Below are positions 1-5,915 of a stretch of DNA of 64,000 bases, in pieces. A program made the position numbers and the translations under genes. Origin of the DNA: Dyella_B sp036746095 (GTDB lineage: Bacteria; Pseudomonadota; Gammaproteobacteria; Xanthomonadales; Rhodanobacteraceae). Numbering within the stretch: the first letter of the stretch is position 1; every line of letters starts with the position of its first letter. Below the pieces are notes generated by a model. The model did no database searches and was not told the origin of the DNA. It saw nothing but the letters and a program-made list of their open reading frames with translations. The DNA is taken from contig NZ_DAIOEU010000002.1 of NCBI RefSeq assembly GCF_036746095.1, forward strand, positions 62,001-126,000. The letters run 5' to 3'.

Positions 1-1
1 C

Positions 2-1309
2 GATCCGAACGAATTGCTGCGCATGTCGGCCTCGCTCGAACAGGTATCGCAACATGTGCTGGCCGAAGCCATCGTCTCGTTCGCAAGACGGCGCGGGCTT
101 GTCTTGGCAAAACCTTCCGACGTGCAGGAAGAACACGGCGCGGGCCTATCCGGCACCATTGAAGGACACCGCGTGATCGTCGGCAGCCATGCGTTCGTCA
201 CACGCATGGCTGCGCCGGCCGCATGGGTGGAAGCATTGCGAAAGCGCATGCGTCGTGAAGCGGCAACCGGTGTATTCGTGGCCATTGACGGCCGCATGAC
301 CGGCGCCTTGCTGCTTGGCGACGAGATCCGCCTTGATACGCCGCGTGCCATCCGGCTGCTGCGGCGTGCAGGCATAGCACGCATCGTGATGCTGACCGGA
401 GATCAACGGGATATCGCTGAAATCATTGGCGAAGCGCTGGGCGTCGATGAGGTGATGGCCCATCAGACGCCAGACGGCAAGCTCGCGGCGATCAAGGCGG
501 CGAAGTCAATCGGCACCACGATCATGGTCGGCGATGGCATCAACGATGCACCGGCGCTGGCTGCCGCCGACGTGGGCGTCGCCATGGGCGCGCGCGGTGC
601 CGCGGCATCATCGGAAGCGGCTGGCGTCGTATTGCTGGTCGACCGGCTGGACCATCTCGCCGAAGCATTCCTGATCGCCCGCCGCACGCGGAAAATCGCC
701 TTGGAAAGCATCATCGCCGGCATGAGCCTGTCGTTGCTTGCGATGATCGTTGCCGCGGTGGGTTATCTGCCGCCAGTACCCGGCGCCGTGTTGCAGGAAG
801 GCATTGACGTGGCGGTGATTCTTAATGCGCTGCGCGCGCTGCACACCGGCGTCATCCATGTGGCGGGGAAGCTGGATGCCTCGGAAAACTCGCGCCTTGC
901 CGCGGAACATCATGAACTCGGGCCTGTGCTTGACCGCATTCGCACCTGTGCCGATCACCTCCCACTTCTTGCCGAAGATGCGCTCCACGCCGAACTGGCC
1001 GAGCTGGATGGTTTGCTGAGAACCAAACTGCTTCCGCACGAACATGCCGATGAAACGTCTTTGTATCCCCGGCTTGAACGCATGCTGGGTGGCGATGATC
1101 CGTTGGCGCCGTTGAGCCGCACCCACCGTGAGATTCTTCGCCTTGGCCGCCTGTTTCAGCATATGACGCAAGACCTTCCGCAAGGCCGCCTGCCGCCGGA
1201 AACCGTGCAGGACCTGCAACGTGTGTTGTATGGGCTGGATGCGATTTTGCGTTTGCATTTTGCGCAGGAGGAGGAAATTTACCAAGGCGTCACGGAAGCG
1301 ATTTCGTAG
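2..1309 (+). CDS. Heavy-metal P-type ATPase (C-terminal part) fused to a hemerythrin domain; 5' end outside window
   Basis: The frame is already open at the left edge, so only the last 435 codons are visible. The first two thirds are the P/N-domain end of a P1B-type metal ATPase: the TGD motif (MLTGDQ), the hinge GDGINDAPALA and two final membrane helices (LSLLAMIVAAVGYL and the following ILNALRAL). The DKTG phosphorylation site and metal-binding helices lie outside. From about nt 900 the protein continues into a hemerythrin/HHE domain of about 130 residues, with the expected His/Glu pattern: HHELGPVL, LLPHEHADETSLYP, SRTHREIL, LRLHFAQEEEIY. Such domains bind a di-iron centre that senses or carries O2 or NO. 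Inference: metal export (Cu, Zn or Fe) tied to oxygen or iron status. No stop or frameshift separates the two parts. The metal cannot be assigned from this portion. Confidence 0.9.
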   Translation, partial: DPNELLRMSASLEQVSQHVLAEAIVSFARRRGLVLAKPSDVQEEHGAGLSGTIEGHRVIVGSHAFVTRMAAPAAWVEALRKRMRREAATGVFVAIDGRMTGALLLGDEIRLDTPRAIRLLRRAGIARIVMLTGDQRDIAEIIGEALGVDEVMAHQTPDGKLAAIKAAKSIGTTIMVGDGINDAPALAAADVGVAMGARGAAASSEAAGVVLLVDRLDHLAEAFLIARRTRKIALESIIAGMSLSLLAMIVAAVGYLPPVPGAVLQEGIDVAVILNALRALHTGVIHVAGKLDASENSRLAAEHHELGPVLDRIRTCADHLPLLAEDALHAELAELDGLLRTKLLPHEHADETSLYPRLERMLGGDDPLAPLSRTHREILRLGRLFQHMTQDLPQGRLPPETVQDLQRVLYGLDAILRLHFAQEEEIYQGVTEAIS

Positions 1310-1376
1310 TCCTGTGCCGTCACTCCCACGTTTCGCGGTAATGACATCCGTGAGAGTACGAAAACCGGCGTACGGA

Positions 1377-1390
1377 TTGATCCAGATCAA
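1377..1390. promoter_or_regulatory. FNR-type box 1 (TTGATCCAGATCAA)
   Basis: Near-perfect TTGAT-N4-ATCAA palindrome between the ATPase-hemerythrin gene and a small downstream frame. Its centre is 66.5 nt before a possible GTG start at 1450 of that frame, the spacing seen at other boxes in this window, but no Shine-Dalgarno supports that start. Confidence 0.75.
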
Positions 1391-1650
1391 TGCACCAAAA
1401 CCGGTATCTCGACATGGGCCTTCCTGTTTATGAAGTGCCTGGCTCTGAAGTGGAGCTGGCCGATCGGGCGCGCGCGCTGATGGAAGAAGCGAGCAAATCG
1501 GAAACCAGCTTTCTTGCTCAAGCACGCCTGTGCGGCACCGAAAAAGCCGCTTCGCAAATCGCACAAGGTTATGTATCCGAGTGCCTGGCGGTGGTCAGCA
1601 ACCGGCACGTCCTCTATCTCACGGAAGCGGATCGTTTGAAGCGATGCTAA
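1390..1650 (+). CDS. Hypothetical small protein
   Basis: Open frame of up to 86 codons with reasonable coding bias and no recognisable family. The first ATG (1390) overlaps FNR box 1, so the true start is probably later: ATG at 1414, or GTG at 1450, which would place the box at the usual distance. No strong ribosome-binding site is visible for any of them. The C-terminal half (SFLAQARLCGTEKAASQIAQ and on) looks soluble and helical. It converges with the minus-strand gene at 1680-1916. It may be a remnant. Confidence 0.35.
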   Translation: MHQNRYLDMGLPVYEVPGSEVELADRARALMEEASKSETSFLAQARLCGTEKAASQIAQGYVSECLAVVSNRHVLYLTEADRLKRC

Positions 1651-1679
1651 GGATGCTTTGGTACGCCGCCCGACGAGCA

Positions 1680-1916
1680 TCACACCGTTTTCCAGGACCT
1701 GCCATCTTCTTTCTGCACGCGCACCTGAGCCGCCTTGCCCGCGCTGACGCGGCATTCCGCCATTTGGCGAGCGTGGGCAATGGCATTGACCCGATCTTCG
1801 TGCACGGCCAGACAGTGCGAGGCCGGCCTGGCGCAGACCAGCCATTGCGTTCGATCGATCGACGCAAATTGAAACAGGACCACATAGAAATCAAACACAT
1901 CATCAGCCAGCGCCAC
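1680..1916 (-). CDS. Small conserved-looking protein (possible DUF2188-like)
   Basis: A minus-strand frame of 78 codons read from GTG at 1916. That start has an AAGGG ribosome-binding site 7 nt upstream, and FNR box 2 is centred 63.5 nt before it, matching the spacing at several well-supported genes here. The C-terminal part (HARQMAECRVSAGKAAQVRV then EDGRSW) resembles small DUF2188-type proteins that end in a basic Gly-Asp/Glu-Gly-x-W segment; that family link is by eye only. The frame is open a further 8 codons upstream (to 1940), but those starts lack a ribosome-binding site. Probably a small soluble protein of the low-oxygen regulon. Confidence 0.45.
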   Translation of the reverse strand: MALADDVFDFYVVLFQFASIDRTQWLVCARPASHCLAVHEDRVNAIAHARQMAECRVSAGKAAQVRVQKEDGRSWKTV

Positions 1917-1972
1917 GGCGTGACCCTTTGCGACCATCACCGGGCATTGTGTTGGATTGCCTCGATGCCGAC

Positions 1973-1986
1973 TTGATCCAGGTCAA
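1973..1986. promoter_or_regulatory. FNR-type box 2 (TTGATCCAGGTCAA)
   Basis: Palindrome centred 63.5 nt upstream of the GTG start (1916) of the minus-strand small gene. It lies too far (172 nt) from the flavodoxin start, which has its own box. Confidence 0.75.
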
Positions 1987-2077
1987 ATCGGTTTGCATCG
2001 TGGGTTGGGTGGCATCCCGGTATTCGCAAGCGTAAACATGCCGGGATTTCATTCAAGGTTACGTGTAGCCCGCGGAC

Positions 2078-2091
2078 TTGACGATGATCAA
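2078..2091. promoter_or_regulatory. FNR-type box 3 (TTGACGATGATCAA)
   Basis: Centre lies 67.5 nt before the ATG of the flavodoxin gene at 2152, consistent with a class II (-41.5) activator position. Confidence 0.75.
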
Positions 2092-2151
2092 GCGGCACCG
2101 CTGCGTGGCGCGCGACCATCCCCGCACGATCAACGGCGAGGCGCGACGAAC

Positions 2152-2710
2152 ATGAGCCGCAAACTGATCATCTATTACAGCCGCTCCAATGCCACCCGTA
2201 AGTTGGCCGGAGAGCTCGTCAAGGAACTGGGTGCCGACGTGGTCACCCTGCAGGAGCGACAATCGAGAGCCGGTTTAACGGGCTACATGCGTTCGCTGTG
2301 GGATGCATCGCGCGGCGTGCTTCCCCGATTGACCCGCTGTACGTCGATCCGCACAACTACGACCTCATCTTGCTCGGCACGCCCGTATGGGCGGGCCGTG
2401 CTGCATGCCCGTATGGGCGGGCCGTGCTGCATGCCCGATGCGGCGTTTTCTATGCGACGCTGCGCACCGACTGCCGCCCACCGCGTATTTCTGCACGTAT
2501 GGCGGCCACGGCTATGAAACCACCTTCAGCGACATGTGCGACCTGGACGGCAAGGCACCCGTCGCCACGCTTGCCATTCGCCGCAGCGATCTTCTGCAAG
2601 GGCACTACACGACGAAACTGGATCGATTCATGGCCAAGCTCAACATTGCCGAGCGCTGGCGGGAGATCATCGCGCCAGCAAATCATTCCGTGCTGCTGCA
2701 TGGAGGCTAA
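2152..2710 (+). pseudogene. Flavodoxin family protein, broken by two frameshifts
   Basis: The N-terminus MSRKLIIYYSRSNATRKLA is a flavodoxin FMN-phosphate loop (YYSRSNAT). Reading breaks at about 2324-2327, where restoring one C to the CCCC run would join GVLP to PIDPLYVDPHNYDLILLG. It breaks again at a perfect tandem duplication of 26 bp (2381-2406 and 2407-2432). With one copy removed, the frame runs on through GTPVWAGR, MRRFLCDAAHRLPPTAYFCT and the C-terminus ending at 2710. The ancestral product would be about 175 residues, usual for small flavodoxins/FMN reductases that pass electrons in anaerobic metabolism. It has its own FNR box. The C-run deletion may be a sequencing error, but the 26-bp duplication is unlikely to be one. 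Confidence 0.85.
2381..2432 (+). repeat. Tandem duplication, 2 x 26 bp, inside the flavodoxin gene
   Basis: Two adjacent identical 26-bp copies beginning GCCCGTATGGGC. The extra 26 bp shifts the frame by +2; removing one copy restores the flavodoxin frame downstream. A third partial copy (GCCCGATG) follows at 2433 and may have promoted slippage. Confidence 0.95.
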
Positions 2711-2799
2711 GCCATGCCTGCACGCCGGCCACCTTTTTCTGTCGGCGCATGGCCTGCCTTCGCCGCGCTTGCATCGATCGTAGGCTTAGAGAATTTGCA

Positions 2800-2880
2800 T
2801 AGGCTGGGGGTTGCATAGGCTGGGGTGAGCGAATGCGAACCCCAGCGTGCCTCGCCCATGCATGGCTTGTTGGGGTTCGG
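2800..2880. repeat. REP-like palindrome, TAGGCTGG family variant
   Basis: Tandem TAGGCTGGGG units followed by an inverted pair (CGAACCCCAGC ... GTTGGGGTTCG). It sits in the convergent gap between the flavodoxin and PRPP-synthetase-like genes and could act as a terminator for both. Related to the palindromes at 34298, 36031, 43105 and 53716. Confidence 0.6.
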
Positions 2881-2917
2881 CTGTACCTCGCCCCACTCTG
2901 CATCAATCCAAACCACA

Positions 2918-3826
2918 TCAGCCCCACCTACGTTCCGTGATGATGTTGCATACCGCCGTCAACGCCTCCGCCACCTGCATGCTGATGTCGATGTGCGCGG
3001 TTTCCGTAGCGATGCTGTTGGTCGTGGCAATGTCACCCACGCCTTCGCCGCGCAACGCGTCTAATGCCCCTTCCGCGAATACGCCATGTACGGCGGCACA
3101 TACCGGCTTCGGCGTCGTATAGGCACATACGCTACGCAAGGTCTGCAGCATGGTCTGGCCGCTGGCAATGATGTCGTCCAGCAGCACCGGAGTGTGATCC
3201 AGCCATCGGCCGAGTTCCGGTAAGTGGATGGTCACCTCGCGATCGCCATGCCGTTCCTTGCGCGCTATCACGCTTGGTGCGCACAGCAGGTTGGCTATCG
3301 CCTCTACCCACTGCCGGCTTTCGTCATCGGGACCGACAAGCAGCGGGCGCTCCACGTGCGAAGCAATCCATGCCGCCAGCGCCCCGGCCGCGTGCACGAG
3401 GCGCGCGTCGCGCGAGTAGATCTGGTTGAGGCTGTGGTAACGATGCAGATGGGGATCAACGGTGACCAGTGCATCAAAGTGATTATCCAACCATTCCCCC
3501 AGCAGCTTGGCCGAAATCGCTTCGCCAGGATGAAAACGCGCATCTTGCCGCATGTAAGCCAAATAAGCTGCCACCAGGATGACGCGCCGCGCGCCCAATT
3601 CGCGCAGCGTTGAAGCCGCCACGGCCAATGGCCATAGCTTGGGATCGGGCCGGTCCAGCGAGCAGACCAGTACGGCCTGCTCGCCTTTGAGCGGTGTGTC
3701 CACCGTCACACGCGTCTCCCCGTCCGGGAAGCTATGAACAGACAGCCCGGCGCGGCCGTAGCCGGTGTGCTGCATCAGAAGTTCGGCAAACAACTCGTTG
3801 CCTGGCATGGCGTAAATCAAAGTCAT
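2918..3826 (-). CDS. Ribose-phosphate pyrophosphokinase family protein (PRPP synthetase-like)
   Basis: 302 residues. Phosphoribosyltransferase fold with the PRPP-binding loop LLDDIIASGQTM, the catalytic K-x-R segment (ARKERHGDREV) and the motif VDPHLHRYHSLNQIY, typical of archaeal-type/class III-like PRPP synthetases. PRPP synthetases convert ribose-5-phosphate and ATP to PRPP and AMP. The start ATG at 3826 overlaps the stop of the upstream phosphorylase by 4 nt (ATGA), so the two are translationally coupled. A longer upstream frame exists but is inside the phosphorylase gene. Given the partner, the natural substrate may be a pentose phosphate released from nucleosides or nucleotides; this is inference. 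The usual housekeeping prs is probably elsewhere. Confidence 0.88.
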   Translation of the reverse strand: MTLIYAMPGNELFAELLMQHTGYGRAGLSVHSFPDGETRVTVDTPLKGEQAVLVCSLDRPDPKLWPLAVAASTLRELGARRVILVAAYLAYMRQDARFHPGEAISAKLLGEWLDNHFDALVTVDPHLHRYHSLNQIYSRDARLVHAAGALAAWIASHVERPLLVGPDDESRQWVEAIANLLCAPSVIARKERHGDREVTIHLPELGRWLDHTPVLLDDIIASGQTMLQTLRSVCAYTTPKPVCAAVHGVFAEGALDALRGEGVGDIATTNSIATETAHIDISMQVAEALTAVCNIITERRWG

Positions 3827-5370
3827 GAGAAAGCCTCCACACCAATGATGCTGGGATGGCGCGATACGTATTCCATGGCGTACGCAAGTTCTCCCGGACT
3901 TTGCGCATGCAATGTAAACAGCGCCTGCCCCGCGCAGACGGTATCGCCCAGATGTACGTCCAGCGTGAGTCCGGCCAGCGGCGAGGCCGGTGCGCCGGCC
4001 AGCTTGGCAGCGCGTGACAGGCGCCGGTTGTCGATGCACGTTATTTGTCCGGGATGCGGCGCCGGCACACTTTGCTGATAGGCAGCCCGACCGGGCATGC
4101 GCAAGCCGCCTTGCGCATTGCAAATGGATTGAAAGCGTTGCCATGCGCGGCCGGAAAGCAGGCAATCCGTCGCCACAGCAAGGGCACGATCGGCAGAGGC
4201 CGCGCCACCCAATTCCAGCACTGCCGCGGCCACGTTCAAAGCGCGCGCACGCAAATCGGCAGGCGCATGCGGATCGTTGCGCAGTACGGCCAACACGTCA
4301 TGTGCTTCCAGCGCGGGGCCGATACCGCGGCCGACCGGTTGCGTGCCGTCACTGATCAGCACGTGCACGTGCAAGCCGAATGCGGCACCGACGTGCGTCA
4401 GCAACTCCGTGAGCGCTTGCGCTTCGGCCTGGTCGCGCACTTTTGCAGTAGGGCCTACCGGCATGTCGATCACTACGTGAGTGGAGCCGGCGGCAATTTT
4501 CTTCGATAGCACGGAGGCCACCATCTGCCCTGCACTGTCGATATCCAGCGCGCGTTCGACGTGGATCAGCAAATCGTCCGCCGGCGCCAGATTCATGGCA
4601 CCGCCCCACGCGATGCACCCACCACAGGATTCCACGACCCGACGCAATTGCGCTTCGTTCAGCTCCACCGGCGCCAGCATGGCCATGGTGTCGGCCGTGC
4701 CGGCCGGCGACGTGATCGCGCGCGACGACGTCTTGGGCATGGTCAAACCAAGCTCCGCTGCAATCGCCACCACGATCGGCGTGGTGCGATTGCCAGCCAG
4801 GCCGCCGATGCAATGCTTGTCCACCACCAGCGGCCGATCCCAGTTCAATTGCCGGCCGGTTTGCACCATGGCACGGGTCAAGGCGATCACTTCATCCGGC
4901 GTGAGATGGTTGCTGCTCGCCGTGATGAACGCTGCCATGTCAATGCGCGAATAGCGATGCGCCACAATGTCGCGCATGATCGCTTCGAAGGCGCCGGCAT
5001 CAAGTTCCTTGCCGAAGACCTTCGCACGCACATGTGCCATCGAATCCACGTTCGGCGGATGCGCGATCACCACCTTTTCGCCGGGCGAAGGATGCAACGA
5101 ATGCCACGCAGATTCGGAAAGGCCGGCTTCATGGATGGTCAGCCAACCGGCCTGCACCAGGTTGAGTGTCGCCAGAATCTCGCGTTCGCCCACGCGCAGC
5201 GAAAGCCGCGAATGCGGACCGAAACCTTCGCTGCGGCAAATGGGCGAATCAACATCCAGATACACCACATATTCGTAGCCGGTATCGATGCCAAGCCGCC
5301 GCAATTGGTTCGCCTCCAGGCGCGGTCTGGCAAAGCCCGTGTTTTTTTGGGGAGAGATCGATAAGGACAT
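3823..5370 (-). CDS. Thymidine phosphorylase / AMP phosphorylase family protein
   Basis: 515 residues, the longer type of thymidine phosphorylase (archaeal/AMP-phosphorylase-like) with an extra N-terminal beta domain (residues 1-100). The core has DKHCIGGLAGNRTTP and the phosphate-binding SSRAITSPAGTADTM segment, then the C-terminal alpha/beta domain. Family members cleave thymidine/uridine to base and (deoxy)ribose-1-phosphate, or AMP to adenine and ribose-1,5-bisphosphate. It is first in a two-gene operon with the PRPP-synthetase-like gene and divergent from phosphoketolase, suggesting nucleoside or nucleotide salvage into pentose phosphates. FNR box 4 is centred 64.5 nt before the ATG; box 5 lies 47 bp further out. 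Confidence 0.88.
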   Translation of the reverse strand: MSLSISPQKNTGFARPRLEANQLRRLGIDTGYEYVVYLDVDSPICRSEGFGPHSRLSLRVGEREILATLNLVQAGWLTIHEAGLSESAWHSLHPSPGEKVVIAHPPNVDSMAHVRAKVFGKELDAGAFEAIMRDIVAHRYSRIDMAAFITASSNHLTPDEVIALTRAMVQTGRQLNWDRPLVVDKHCIGGLAGNRTTPIVVAIAAELGLTMPKTSSRAITSPAGTADTMAMLAPVELNEAQLRRVVESCGGCIAWGGAMNLAPADDLLIHVERALDIDSAGQMVASVLSKKIAAGSTHVVIDMPVGPTAKVRDQAEAQALTELLTHVGAAFGLHVHVLISDGTQPVGRGIGPALEAHDVLAVLRNDPHAPADLRARALNVAAAVLELGGAASADRALAVATDCLLSGRAWQRFQSICNAQGGLRMPGRAAYQQSVPAPHPGQITCIDNRRLSRAAKLAGAPASPLAGLTLDVHLGDTVCAGQALFTLHAQSPGELAYAMEYVSRHPSIIGVEAFS

Positions 5371-5427
5371 GCCATGCCATCCGCAACCAGATCAGCTGCA
5401 GTGTGCGATCGGTCGCGTCGCGCACAT

Positions 5428-5441
5428 TTGACATTCGTCAA
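5428..5441. promoter_or_regulatory. FNR-type box 4 (TTGACATTCGTCAA)
   Basis: Centre is 64.5 nt upstream of the phosphorylase ATG (5370, minus strand). Both half-sites match TTGA-N6-TCAA. Confidence 0.7.
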
Positions 5442-5474
5442 TCGGCGTGTGTTTTGTCGACTCATGCAGGTCAC

Positions 5475-5488
5475 TTGATCTGCATCAA
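5475..5488. promoter_or_regulatory. FNR-type box 5 (TTGATCTGCATCAA)
   Basis: Strong palindrome 47 bp outside box 4, centred 111.5 nt from the phosphorylase start. It may be a second activator site. A 30-codon frame (ATG at 5490) follows directly on the plus strand, but I do not call it a gene. Confidence 0.75.
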
Positions 5489-5784
5489 CATGACTGCCGC
5501 CTTTTTGCGCAATGGTGACATCGCGGCCAAGGAGGACAGGACCGGGCGCTCCATGCTTCTTCGATCCATGGGCACGCGCTGATCCTGGTGCAGTGGCTGC
5601 ACTTCCGCCGATCGCACGCCCCGGCGTGCGGCGGCGGAAGGTTTTGTGTGTGGAAATTTGACACGGCACTTGCTTGAGCGTGCGCTTTGATCTTCGGGGT
5701 TTGAAGCAAAAATCGTCGTTTCGAGCCAACGAAACTGTGTACTTTCTCATCAGCGCGTTTTCCCCGGACAGCAATGCGCGAAAG

Positions 5785-5829
5785 CGGGAATCCATTTTGC
5801 TCTGGTGCATCCCTGAAAATGGATTCCCG
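5785..5829. repeat. Inverted repeat with 14-bp perfect arms
   Basis: CGGGAATCCATTTT (5785-5798) is mirrored by AAAATGGATTCCCG (5816-5829) with a 17-nt loop. It lies between the divergent phosphorylase and phosphoketolase promoters, just upstream of box 6. Probably a dispersed REP-type palindrome rather than a regulator. Confidence 0.8.
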
Positions 5830-5845
5830 GTTCCGCACGATGACC

Positions 5846-5859
5846 TTGATGCACATCAA
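5846..5859. promoter_or_regulatory. FNR-type box 6 (TTGATGCACATCAA) and putative xfp promoter
   Basis: Centre is 63.5 nt before the phosphoketolase ATG. Activation at -41.5 would put the transcription start near 5894, and a TAGAAG hexamer at 5881-5886 then falls at the -10 position. Confidence 0.8.
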
Positions 5860-5915
5860 GCCTCGGCACCCACAGCGGCGTAGAAGTAGTCGAAACCCAG
5901 CCGCGGAAATCTCCC

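Noticed and set aside
608..1564. Minus-strand frame of 318 codons opposite the ATPase-hemerythrin gene
   Set aside because: No recognisable motifs; the plus strand encodes conserved ATPase and hemerythrin motifs over the same bases.
3827..4165. Upstream extension of the PRPP-synthetase-like frame
   Set aside because: It lies within the phosphorylase gene, and the conserved N-terminus starts at the ATGA overlap (3826).
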